NCBI RefSeq assembly: GCF_040549465.1
Contig: NZ_JBEPTL010000004.1
Location: forward strand, 148,939-212,938
Source of the DNA: Lacisediminihabitans sp040549465
GTDB taxonomy: Bacteria > Actinomycetota > Actinomycetes > Actinomycetales > Microbacteriaceae
Length of the DNA: 64,000 nt
Direction: 5' to 3'
Part shown: positions 8,659 through 19,771 of the stretch, one piece after another
How the letters are laid out: every line of letters begins with the position of its first letter
How positions within the stretch are numbered: position 1 is the first letter of the stretch
The notes under the pieces: model-generated
What the model was told of the DNA's origin: nothing
What the model saw: only the letters and a program-made list of their open reading frames with translations
Databases searched by the model: none
Translations under genes and position numbers: made by a program

Positions 8659-9795
8659 GTGACCGATCGATCCGCAACCACCGAAAAGTTGTCGCCCCTG
8701 CACCAGGTGCATGTCGACGCCGGTGCCAGCTTCACCGACTTCGCCGGATGGCAGATGCCGGTGCGCTATTCCAGTGATCTCGCCGAGCACCATGCGGTAC
8801 GCGCGGCAGCAGGACTCTTCGATCTCTCGCACATGGCGGAGATCATCGTCATGGGGCCCGAGGCGGCGAAGGCCCTCGACTTCGCACTCGCCGGCACGAT
8901 CTCGGCGATCGGTATCGGGCAGGCGAAGTACAGCCTTTTGCTCTCGGCAGACGGGGGGATCGTCGACGATGTCGTGGTGTATCGCACACACGAGAACCGA
9001 TTCGGTGTCGTGGCGAACGCGTCCAACCGCTACGCAGCCGCCGGCGCTCTTTCCGCCAGGGCTGCGGGATTCGATACAACCGTGGTGGACGAGAGCGACC
9101 AGCTGGCCCTCATCGCGGTGCAGGGCCCGGCATCCCTGGCCATCATCGAGGCGCTGGAGGCCCTGCACATCCCGGTCGCACCGGGCGATCTCAAGTACTA
9201 CTGGAGCGCCATCGGCAGCTATCTCGGTGGCGAGATCCTGGTCGGTCGCACCGGATACACCGGCGAGGACGGCTTCGAGCTCTATGTGGAGGCGTCGAAG
9301 GCTGTGCCGCTCTGGACCGAACTCATGACGGTGGGTGCGGAGCACGGACTGGTGCCTGCCGGGCTCGCCAGCCGCGACACCCTCCGCCTCGAAGCGGGCA
9401 TGCCGCTCTACGGACACGAACTGTCTCTCGATACCTTCCCCATTCAGGCAGGTCTCGGTCGCGTCGTGAACCTGACCAAGCCGGAACCCTTCGTCGGTCG
9501 GGAGGCCGTCGAAGCCGGTCCGCCTGAGGGCGCCCGCGTGCTCGTGGGGCTTCAAGCGGACGGCAAGCGTGCCGGTCGCGCCGACTATCCGGTGTTCGAT
9601 GCCGCCGAGACCGAAGTGGGCATCATCACGAGCGGCGCCCTGAGCCCGACCCTCGGCTATCCGATTGCCATGGCCTACGTCGACCCCGCGCTGAGCGAGG
9701 TCGGCACCGCACTTTTCATCGATGTTCGCGGCACTCGCGTGCCCGCATCCGTAGTTGCTCTTCCCTTCTATAAGAGAGGCCGAAATAATGGCTGA
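8659..9795 (+). CDS. gcvT: Glycine cleavage system T protein (aminomethyltransferase)
   Basis: GcvT transfers the methylene unit from aminomethyl-lipoyl-GcvH to tetrahydrofolate and releases ammonia. The 378 residues carry typical landmarks: HVDAGASFTDFAGWQMPVRY near the N-terminus, GLFDLSHMAEIIV, GRTGYTGEDGFELYV and GLASRDTLRLEAGMPLYGHE. The GTG at 8659 has a GGAGA ribosome site 4-8 nt upstream. Its stop overlaps the gcvH start by 8 nt, so gcvT-gcvH-gcvP form one tightly coupled operon under the glycine riboswitch. Confidence 0.96.
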   Translation: MTDRSATTEKLSPLHQVHVDAGASFTDFAGWQMPVRYSSDLAEHHAVRAAAGLFDLSHMAEIIVMGPEAAKALDFALAGTISAIGIGQAKYSLLLSADGGIVDDVVVYRTHENRFGVVANASNRYAAAGALSARAAGFDTTVVDESDQLALIAVQGPASLAIIEALEALHIPVAPGDLKYYWSAIGSYLGGEILVGRTGYTGEDGFELYVEASKAVPLWTELMTVGAEHGLVPAGLASRDTLRLEAGMPLYGHELSLDTFPIQAGLGRVVNLTKPEPFVGREAVEAGPPEGARVLVGLQADGKRAGRADYPVFDAAETEVGIITSGALSPTLGYPIAMAYVDPALSEVGTALFIDVRGTRVPASVVALPFYKRGRNNG

Positions 9796-10158
9796 CGAAC
9801 AGACCGTCCAGTACACAGCAGAGCACGAATGGGTGCTGGTCGACGGCGATATCGCGACGGTCGGCATCACCTCGTACGCTGCCGACAAGCTCGGCGACGT
9901 CGTCTTCGTCGATCTTCCGACTGTCGGTTCGACGGTCGCGACCGGCAAGGTGGTCGGCGAGATCGAGTCGACCAAGTCCGTCGGCGAACTCTTCGCTCCC
10001 GTCGACGGTGAGGTGACAGAGATCAACGAGGCCGTGGTGGAGAACCCTGAGCTCGTCAACACCGATCCGTTCGGCGAAGGCTGGCTGGTGAAGGTGCGGT
10101 TCACCGAACTGCCGCCGCTGCTCACCCGCGACGAGTACACCGTGCTGGTAGGGGAGTA

Positions 10159-10159
<1 letters not shown>
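9788..10159 (+). CDS. gcvH: Glycine cleavage system H protein
   Basis: GcvH is the lipoylated shuttle of the glycine cleavage complex. The 123 residues contain EHEWVLVDGDIATVGITSYA and the lipoylation region GEIESTKSVGELFAPVDGEV, where the lysine of ESTKS is the modified residue. ATG at 9788 (MADEQTVQY) gives the family length; an in-frame extension to 9755 lies inside gcvT and is rejected. An AGAGAGG ribosome site sits about 8 nt upstream. Its TAA overlaps the gcvP ATG (TAATG). Confidence 0.96.
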
Positions 10160-13092
<2,933 letters not shown>

Positions 13093-13099
13093 CGCACTG

Positions 13100-13966
13100 T
13101 CAGCGCGGTGCCCCGAACAGTCCCGGGAACGCGGATGCCACCCACGGGTACCCCACGAAGATGGCCGTGTCGATCACGAAGTGTGCGATTACGAGCGGGA
13201 GAACACGCCCATACCGCGAGTAGAGCCAGCCGAACAGCATCCCCATCGCGAAGTTGCCCACGAAGGCGCCGAAGCCCTGGTAGAGGTGATAGCTGCCCCG
13301 CAGTGCGGCCGCGACGACGATGATCGGCCAGGTCTTCCATCCGAGGTCGCGCAGTCGGGCAAACAGGTAGCCGATCACGATGACCTCCTCCTGCAGGCCG
13401 GCCCGCAGCGCGGAGAGCACCAGAACGGGAATGGTCCACCAGTAGGTGTCGATGGCCGACGGCACGACAGTCACCCCGATGCCGATCGCCTTACTGCCCA
13501 GATACACCCCGATGCCGGGGATGCCGATCACCAGGGCGAGAGCCAGCCCGAGTAGCGCGTCACGGCCTGGCCGCTGGAAGTCGATCCCGAGGCGAGTGAG
13601 GTGCGGGCGAGCGGCCTGCCAGAGCAGGAACGCCACCAACGCCACCGGCACCAGGTCGAAGAAGATCGCCAGGAACTGGTAGATGAAGTCGAAAACCTGT
13701 CGGTCGCTGAGTGACCCGTTAAGCGTCGCGGTCTGGCTCGACAGCGGTTTGGTCAGTGTCACGCTATTGATGATTGATACAAACGAATAGATCGCGGATG
13801 CCCCGAGCGACAGTCCGAGGACGATCAGTATTTCGGCGATTATCCGGCGTCGCGACGGCGGATGTGGCGGCTCGTGATCGAAGCGGAGGCTGTTTTCCGC
13901 CGTCACGGCAGGAGCCACCGGCTCGTGCCGAAAGTGCGACGCGGAGCGAGCGCGGCGAGAGGGCAA
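13100..13966 (-). CDS. CPBP-family intramembrane protein with degenerate first motif
   Basis: A 288-residue protein with about eight membrane helices, placed in the CPBP/Abi (CAAX protease-like) family by three late motifs: LQEEVIVIGYLFARL, RGSYHLYQGFG and AHFVIDTAIF. Active CPBP proteases have EExxxR in the first motif; here the arginine position is isoleucine, while glutamates and later histidines remain. Activity is therefore uncertain. The start is also uncertain: the longest frame begins with TTG at 13966 without a ribosome site, and GTG codons about 17 and 21 residues inside are alternatives. It converges on gcvP with 7 bp between the stops. Confidence 0.7.
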   Translation of the reverse strand: MPSRRARSASHFRHEPVAPAVTAENSLRFDHEPPHPPSRRRIIAEILIVLGLSLGASAIYSFVSIINSVTLTKPLSSQTATLNGSLSDRQVFDFIYQFLAIFFDLVPVALVAFLLWQAARPHLTRLGIDFQRPGRDALLGLALALVIGIPGIGVYLGSKAIGIGVTVVPSAIDTYWWTIPVLVLSALRAGLQEEVIVIGYLFARLRDLGWKTWPIIVVAAALRGSYHLYQGFGAFVGNFAMGMLFGWLYSRYGRVLPLVIAHFVIDTAIFVGYPWVASAFPGLFGAPR

Positions 13967-14285
13967 GGGCGCCGCACAAGAACGGCGTCTTTGGTGGTTT
14001 CCGACAAATTGACCGCCTGCATCCTCTTGATGCTACGGGGTTATTTGCGGCGGTTCACACCCTGAGAGCCTGCTGAAACGCAGCTTTCGTGCAAAATTGA
14101 TAGATTCGACGCAGCCATTCTTTAGAAGGCACAACAATCTATTGTGTCTGTTACCACTGTGTAACGTTTGCCTCTACAGTTTGGCGAGGAGAGCCGACCC
14201 TACTTAGGGTTCTTTCTATCTAGCGCGGCAGGACGCTAGGAATCGTGCTGCCGTTAGCGCATCTTGCACAGGAGGAAAATTGAAA
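13967..14285 (+). promoter_or_regulatory. Intergenic control region of the peptide-transport operon
   Basis: This 319-bp gap holds no plausible gene. It is less GC-rich than its surroundings and contains small dyads: CACAA-N7-TTGTG (14130-14146), GTTAC-N6-GTAAC (14150-14165) and CGCTA-N16-TAGCG (14234-14259). These could be operators or promoter-proximal hairpins. A strong AGGAGG ribosome site lies at 14270-14275, just before the binding-protein gene. No specific regulator can be assigned. Confidence 0.4.
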
Positions 14286-15896
14286 ATGAGACGAATTGGC
14301 CTGGGCGTTTTCGCCCTGGCAACGGCAAGCGCCCTGGCGCTTTCGGGCTGTTCCACCGGGGGCGGCAGCACGTCACCGACATCGGCGGCCAGCACCGCGG
14401 TCATCACGGCGAACGGCACGGAGCCGCAGAACCCGCTGATCCCCACCAACACCAACGAGGTTGGCGGTGGCAAGATCACCGACAACATCTTCGCCGGACT
14501 CGTCTACTACGACGCCAAGGGTGCCCCGGTCAATGACGTGGCCAAGTCGATCAAGACCGACGACTCACAGAACTACACCATCACCATCAAGTCGGGCGAG
14601 AAGTTCACCAACGGCGAGGCTGTCACGGCCAAATCGTTCGTCGACGCGTGGAACTACGGTGCGCTGCTCAGCAACAAGCAGCTCAACAGCTACTTCTTCG
14701 AAGACATCCAGGGCTTCAGCTACGACGCAGACAGCCCACTCACGGGCCTCAAGGTCGTTGACGACCACACCTTCACCGTCGCGCTCAAGTCGAAGCTCTC
14801 CGACTTCCCGCTGCGTCTCGGCTACACGGCATTCATGCCGCTCCCGTCGATCGCTTTCAAGGACATCGCGGCCTTCGGCGCCGATCCGATCGGCAACGGC
14901 CCGTACAAGATCGCCAAGGACGGCTGGAAGCACAACGTCAAGATCGACCTCGTGGTCAACAAGGACTACAAGGGCGGACGCACCCCGAAGAACGGCGGTC
15001 TCACGATCGTCTTCTACGCGGACCTCGGAGCGGTCTACGCCGACCTTCAGGGCGGCAACCTCGACATCGACGACGCCATCGCCGAGGGTAACCTCGCGAC
15101 CTACAAGGCTGACCTCGGCAACCGCTCGGTGAACCAGCCGGCCGCGATCTTCCAGTCCTTCACCATCCCGGCGCGTCTTCCGCACTTCGCTGGCAAGGAA
15201 GGCCAGTTGAGGCGTCAGGCGATCTCAGAGGCGATCAACCGTCCGCAGATCACCAAGGTCGTCTTCAGCGACACGCGCACACCGGCGAAGGACTTCACCT
15301 CGCCGGTGATCGACGGCTACTCGGCCAACATCGAGGGTTCGAACGTGCTCAAATACAACCCGACCGAGGCGAAGAAGCTCTGGGCCGAGGCCGATGCGAT
15401 TTCACCGTGGTCCGGAGCCTTCCAGATCGCCTACAACGCGGATGGTGGCCACCAGGGATGGGTCGATGCAGCGATGAACAGCGTGAAGAACGTTCTGGGA
15501 ATCGACGCATCCGGTGCTCCGCAGCCGACCTTCGGCGGCATTCGTACCCAGATCACCAACCGTACGATCCAGACCGCCTTCCGCAGTGGTTGGCAGGCGG
15601 ACTACCCGGGTCTGTACAACTTCCTCGGACCGTTGTATGCCACTAAAGCGGGATCGAACGACGGCGACTACAGCAGCGCCAGCTTCGACGCCCTTCTCAA
15701 GAAGGGTTCCGGTGAGGCGACCCCCGCCGCAGCCAACAAGGACTTCCAGGATGCCCAGAAGATCCTGTTCAAGGACCTGCCGGTCATTCCGCTCTGGTAC
15801 CAGAACGAGATCGGTGGCTGGGGCGCATCTGTCAGCAACGTGAAGTTCGGCTGGAACTCCGTGCCGCTGTACTACGAGGTCACCAAGACCAAGTAA
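14286..15896 (+). CDS. Oligopeptide ABC transporter substrate-binding lipoprotein
   Basis: A 536-residue family-5 binding protein (DppA/OppA-like) that captures peptides outside the membrane. The N-terminus is a lipoprotein signal (MRRIGLGVFALATASALALS) with lipobox LSGC, then a Gly/Ser linker. The mature part has typical family segments such as TITIKSGEKFTNGEAVTAKS and GNGPYKIAKDGW. The ATG at 14286 lies 10 nt after AGGAGG; a TTG at 14280 in the same frame is only 4 nt from it and is less likely. It heads an operon with two permeases and a fused ATPase. Confidence 0.9.
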   Translation: MRRIGLGVFALATASALALSGCSTGGGSTSPTSAASTAVITANGTEPQNPLIPTNTNEVGGGKITDNIFAGLVYYDAKGAPVNDVAKSIKTDDSQNYTITIKSGEKFTNGEAVTAKSFVDAWNYGALLSNKQLNSYFFEDIQGFSYDADSPLTGLKVVDDHTFTVALKSKLSDFPLRLGYTAFMPLPSIAFKDIAAFGADPIGNGPYKIAKDGWKHNVKIDLVVNKDYKGGRTPKNGGLTIVFYADLGAVYADLQGGNLDIDDAIAEGNLATYKADLGNRSVNQPAAIFQSFTIPARLPHFAGKEGQLRRQAISEAINRPQITKVVFSDTRTPAKDFTSPVIDGYSANIEGSNVLKYNPTEAKKLWAEADAISPWSGAFQIAYNADGGHQGWVDAAMNSVKNVLGIDASGAPQPTFGGIRTQITNRTIQTAFRSGWQADYPGLYNFLGPLYATKAGSNDGDYSSASFDALLKKGSGEATPAAANKDFQDAQKILFKDLPVIPLWYQNEIGGWGASVSNVKFGWNSVPLYYEVTKTK

Positions 15897-16047
15897 CTCG
15901 GCACTAGTCGATGCGCCATTCGTGGGGCGGTGGCCCTCAGCTACCGCCCCGCGAATATGCTTGCCTGTGTTTGTCCACCCGCATGGCGACCGAGTTTCTT
16001 AGATGGGTTTTCTCATGTTCTTCTCTCCTTTTCGGGATGCCTAGCCG

Positions 16048-16977
16048 ATGTTCGGATACATCCTTCGGCGCATCCTGCAGGTAATACCGGTCTTACTCGG
16101 TACCACCCTGCTGATCTACTTCATGGTCTTCGCACTTCCCGGGGACCCGATCATCGCTCTCTTCGGCGACAAGACGCCGAACCCGGCGATCGTCGCCCAG
16201 CTGCGCGAGCAGTACCACCTCGACCAGCCGTTCATCGTGCAGTACCTGATCTACCTCGGCGGGATCTTCCACGGCGACTTCGGTGTCTCGTTCTCCGGCC
16301 AGCCGGTCTCCGAGATCCTCGTGCAGACCTTTCCCGTAACAATCCGGCTCGCCCTGATGGCCATCTTCATCGAGATGGTCGCCGGTATCCTCATCGGGCT
16401 GGTCAGCGGGCTGCGCAAGGGCAAGCTCTTCGACGCCAGCGCACTCGTCGTGAGCCTCATCCTGATCTCGCTGCCGATCTTCGTCATCGCATTCGTGGCA
16501 CAACTCATATTCGGAATCCAACTGGGGTGGGCGAGAACCACGGTCGGGATCGGCGCACCGTTCCAGGACCTGATTCTTCCTGCCTTCGTGCTGGCGAGCA
16601 TCAGCTTCGCCCAGATCGTCAGGCTCACTCGGTCATCGGTGATCGAAACCTCCGGCCTCGACTTCGTGCGCACTGCGTACAGCAAGGGTCTCAGCCGTCG
16701 TCGCGTCATCCCGTTTCACATTCTCCGGAACTCGCTCATCCCGGTGGTCACCTACCTGGCGACCGACCTCGGCGTACTACTCGTCGGTGCGACGGTGACG
16801 GAGGGTATTTTCAATGTCCCCGGCGTGGGGCGCACCCTCTATCAGGCCATCCTCAAAAACGAAGGACCCACCGTGGTGTCATTCGTCACGGTTATGGTGC
16901 TGATCTACCTGGGGGTCAATCTCCTCGTCGATCTGCTCTATGCCGTGCTTGATCCAAGGATCCGCTATGTCAAATAA
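16048..16977 (+). CDS. dppB: Peptide ABC transporter permease, DppB-like
   Basis: A 309-residue inner-membrane permease of the DppB/OppB type. It starts MFGYILRRILQVIPVLLGTT, the conserved first helix, has about six membrane segments, and carries the permease-ATPase coupling (EAA) region near GLDFVRTAYSKGLSRRRVIP. It lies 151 bp after the binding-protein gene and overlaps the DppC-like gene by 11 nt. Confidence 0.92.
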   Translation: MFGYILRRILQVIPVLLGTTLLIYFMVFALPGDPIIALFGDKTPNPAIVAQLREQYHLDQPFIVQYLIYLGGIFHGDFGVSFSGQPVSEILVQTFPVTIRLALMAIFIEMVAGILIGLVSGLRKGKLFDASALVVSLILISLPIFVIAFVAQLIFGIQLGWARTTVGIGAPFQDLILPAFVLASISFAQIVRLTRSSVIETSGLDFVRTAYSKGLSRRRVIPFHILRNSLIPVVTYLATDLGVLLVGATVTEGIFNVPGVGRTLYQAILKNEGPTVVSFVTVMVLIYLGVNLLVDLLYAVLDPRIRYVK

Positions 16978-17923
16978 CCCTGCGCCCACACGATCGGCGA
17001 ACCATTTCGTCGCGCCATTCGATGACACGACGCTGCTCGCCGTCGACTCGGTGGCCGCCGACAGCCAGGCGAGCAATCTTTGGCTCGACGCCTGGAGAGA
17101 TCTGCGCAAGCGCCCGATGTTCTACATCTCGGCCGTGCTGATCCTGCTGGTGGTGGTTGTCGCGCTGTTCCCTGGGCTGTTCTCCTCCGTCGACCCCCGC
17201 GCTTGCGATCTGTCGCACAGCAATGGAGCGCCGACCGGCGGCCACATTCTCGGATACAACTTCCAGGGCTGCGACGTCTACTCCCGGATCATCTTCGGAA
17301 CCTCAACGTCGCTCTCGGTGGGCATCATCGTGACGCTGCTCATCGGAATCCTGGGAATCACTTTCGGTGCGCTGGCAGGCTTCTACGGTGGATGGGTCGA
17401 TGCGGTACTGTCCCGCATCGGCGACATCTTCTTCTCGATTCCCTACATCCTGGCAGCGGTGGTCATCATGTCGGTCTTCACCGCCTACCGGAACGTCTGG
17501 GTCATCTCGCTCGCGATCGGGCTCTTCGCCTGGCCTGCTACAGCCCGCGTACTGAGAGCCGAGGTGCTGCGGGTCAAGAACGCCGACTTCGTCATGGCGT
17601 CGACGGCACTCGGCGTCTCGCGGTTCCGCATCCTGCTACGGCATATCCTGCCGAACTCGATCGCGCCGGTGATCGTCATCACCACGATCTCGCTCGCTGC
17701 GGCGATCGTCGCGGAAGCGACACTGTCCTTCCTCGGGGTGGGGTTGCCGACACAGTTCATGTCGTGGGGTAACGACATCAACCAGGCGCAGAGGACTCTC
17801 CGCACCGCACCGCAGGTGCTGATCTATCCCTCGCTGGCGCTCTCCATCACCGTGCTCAGCTTCATCATGATGGGTGAAGTCGTGCGCGACGCACTCGACC
17901 CGAAAGCGAGGGCCTCGCGTTGA
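16967..17923 (+). CDS. dppC: Peptide ABC transporter permease, DppC-like
   Basis: A 318-residue permease of the DppC/OppC type. After a ~65-residue cytoplasmic stretch and first helix (FYISAVLILLVVVVALFPGL) it has the periplasmic segment of this group (GHILGYNFQGCDVYSRIIFG) and an EAA loop near ADFVMASTALGVSRFRILLR. The ATG at 16967 (MSNNPAPTRS) inside the end of the DppB-like gene is chosen over a start at 16940 because it shortens the overlap and starts the family-like region. It overlaps the ATPase gene by 4 nt. Confidence 0.92.
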   Translation: MSNNPAPTRSANHFVAPFDDTTLLAVDSVAADSQASNLWLDAWRDLRKRPMFYISAVLILLVVVVALFPGLFSSVDPRACDLSHSNGAPTGGHILGYNFQGCDVYSRIIFGTSTSLSVGIIVTLLIGILGITFGALAGFYGGWVDAVLSRIGDIFFSIPYILAAVVIMSVFTAYRNVWVISLAIGLFAWPATARVLRAEVLRVKNADFVMASTALGVSRFRILLRHILPNSIAPVIVITTISLAAAIVAEATLSFLGVGLPTQFMSWGNDINQAQRTLRTAPQVLIYPSLALSITVLSFIMMGEVVRDALDPKARASR

Positions 17924-19644
17924 AGCCTCTCCTCGAAATCAAAGATCTGCATGTCGATTTCACCACTCAGCGTGGTCCCGTCTCTGCGGTCAGCGGAATC
18001 AACATCACGCTCATGCCTGGCGAGACGCTCGCGATCGTCGGCGAGTCGGGTTCCGGCAAGTCGACGACAGCGCACGCGATCATCAACCTGCTGCCCGGTA
18101 CGGGCAAGATCAGCAGCGGCCAGATTCTCTTCGACGACCAGGACCTCGCCAAGGCCTCTGCCGACGAGATGGAAGACATCCGTGGGCGCCTGATCGGCTT
18201 CGTTCCGCAGGACCCGATGTCGAACCTCAATCCGGTCTGGGGCATCGGCTTCCAGGTCGAAGAGGCGATCAGGGCGAACGGCATCGCGACCGGTCGTAAG
18301 GCTGTCAAGAAGCGCGCGATCGAGGTGTTGAAAGAGGCTGGACTGTCGGACGCCGCGTCCCGTCTCCGCCAGTACCCCCACCAGTTCTCCGGCGGTATGC
18401 GACAGCGCGTGCTGATCGGCATCGGCCTGTCATCCAAGCCGAAGCTGCTCATCGCGGACGAGCCGACCTCGGCTCTCGACGTCACCGTACAACGGGTGAT
18501 CCTCGATCACCTCGCCACCATGACCCGCGACATCAACACGGCAGTGCTCCTCATCACCCACGACCTGGGTCTGGCGGCGGAGCGGGCGGAGCAACTGGTC
18601 GTGATGTACAAGGGCAAAATCGTCGAATCCGGACCGTCGAAAGAAATTCTCGCGAACCCGATTCACCCCTACACGAAACGTCTCGTGGCGGCGGCTCCGA
18701 GCCTCGCATCGCGCCGGATACAGGCCGTGGGACTGCTGTCGCCCGAGCTCGAGAAATCCGAGCAGGGCGAGACGACGGCGACCGAGGGCATCGATCTCGT
18801 AGCCTCGGCCGAGCACCGCGCCGAGGTGCTCGGACACCAGGGCAAGCGCGAACCGGCGATTGTTGTCGACGGTCTCACCAAGGTATTCAAGCTTCGTGGC
18901 AGAGGGCTGTCGTCCACCGACTTCGTCGCCGTCGACAATGTCAGCTTCTCGATAGAGAAGGGCACCACCACGGCACTGGTGGGGGAGTCGGGTTCCGGAA
19001 AGTCGACGGTCGCGCGGATGCTGCTGAAACTCGAGCAGCCGACATCCGGCCGCACGATCATCCACGGCCAGGACAGCGCGAACCTCAACACCCGCGAGCT
19101 ATTCGATCTTCGACGGCGGATGCAGCCGGTATTCCAGGACCCCTACGGTTCGCTCGACCCACTTCGCAACATCGCGAACACCATCATGGAGCCACTCAAC
19201 ACCCATGGGGTGGGGGACAGGGCCTCGCGGCATGCGCGCGTGCTCGAACTCCTTGACCAGGTGTCGATGCCGCACGCAGTGGCGACACGCTACCCGAACG
19301 AGCTCTCCGGCGGACAGCGCCAGCGCGTGGCGATCGCTCGTGCGCTCGCGCTCAAGCCGGATATCGTGATTCTGGACGAGGCGGTCTCCGCCCTGGACGT
19401 GCTGGTGCAGGCACAGATCCTGCGGCTGCTCGCTGACCTGCAAGAGCAGTTGGAGCTGACCTACCTGTTCATCACCCACGACCTCGCGGTGGTTCGCGTC
19501 ATCGCCGACAACGTGTGCGTGATGGAGAAGGGTCGCATCGTAGAGACGGCCACTGTCGACGAGGTCTTCGGCAACCCGCGCGAGGCCTACACGCGCGAAC
19601 TGCTCAACGCCATCCCTGGCGCTGGGCTCGCGCTGGGGGCGTGA
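17920..19644 (+). CDS. dppD: Fused double ATPase of peptide ABC transporter (DppD-DppF)
   Basis: A 574-residue protein with two complete ABC ATPase domains, equivalent to DppD and DppF fused in one chain. The first has GESGSGKST near residue 45, FSGGMRQRV and LLIADEPTSALD. The second, from about residue 305, repeats GESGSGKST, LSGGQRQRV and VILDEAVSALD. After each domain lies the oligopeptide-binding C-terminal extension (for example NPIHPYTKRLVAAAPSL). The TTG start overlaps the upstream stop (TTGA). Fused forms are common in actinobacteria. A hairpin follows the gene. Confidence 0.92.
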   Translation: MKPLLEIKDLHVDFTTQRGPVSAVSGINITLMPGETLAIVGESGSGKSTTAHAIINLLPGTGKISSGQILFDDQDLAKASADEMEDIRGRLIGFVPQDPMSNLNPVWGIGFQVEEAIRANGIATGRKAVKKRAIEVLKEAGLSDAASRLRQYPHQFSGGMRQRVLIGIGLSSKPKLLIADEPTSALDVTVQRVILDHLATMTRDINTAVLLITHDLGLAAERAEQLVVMYKGKIVESGPSKEILANPIHPYTKRLVAAAPSLASRRIQAVGLLSPELEKSEQGETTATEGIDLVASAEHRAEVLGHQGKREPAIVVDGLTKVFKLRGRGLSSTDFVAVDNVSFSIEKGTTTALVGESGSGKSTVARMLLKLEQPTSGRTIIHGQDSANLNTRELFDLRRRMQPVFQDPYGSLDPLRNIANTIMEPLNTHGVGDRASRHARVLELLDQVSMPHAVATRYPNELSGGQRQRVAIARALALKPDIVILDEAVSALDVLVQAQILRLLADLQEQLELTYLFITHDLAVVRVIADNVCVMEKGRIVETATVDEVFGNPREAYTRELLNAIPGAGLALGA

Positions 19645-19663
19645 GTAAACTGTTTCGCCCATA

Positions 19664-19699
19664 AGGGCGGTCGGAGCTGACGCTTCGGTCGGCCGCCCT
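19664..19699 (+). terminator. Hairpin after the peptide-transporter operon
   Basis: Arms AGGGCGG and CCGCCCT pair perfectly and flank TCGGAGCTGACGCTTCGGTCGG, which contains further pairing potential. It lies 20 nt after the fused ATPase stop and before the second binding-protein gene. There is no T-run, so termination may be partial. Confidence 0.5.
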
Positions 19700-19771
19700 G
19701 TGTCGTTCCGCGAGGTCGCATCCGATCGTGTGGTTACGATGGGTGTTCGTGTCGTCTGACGGAATGAGCCT

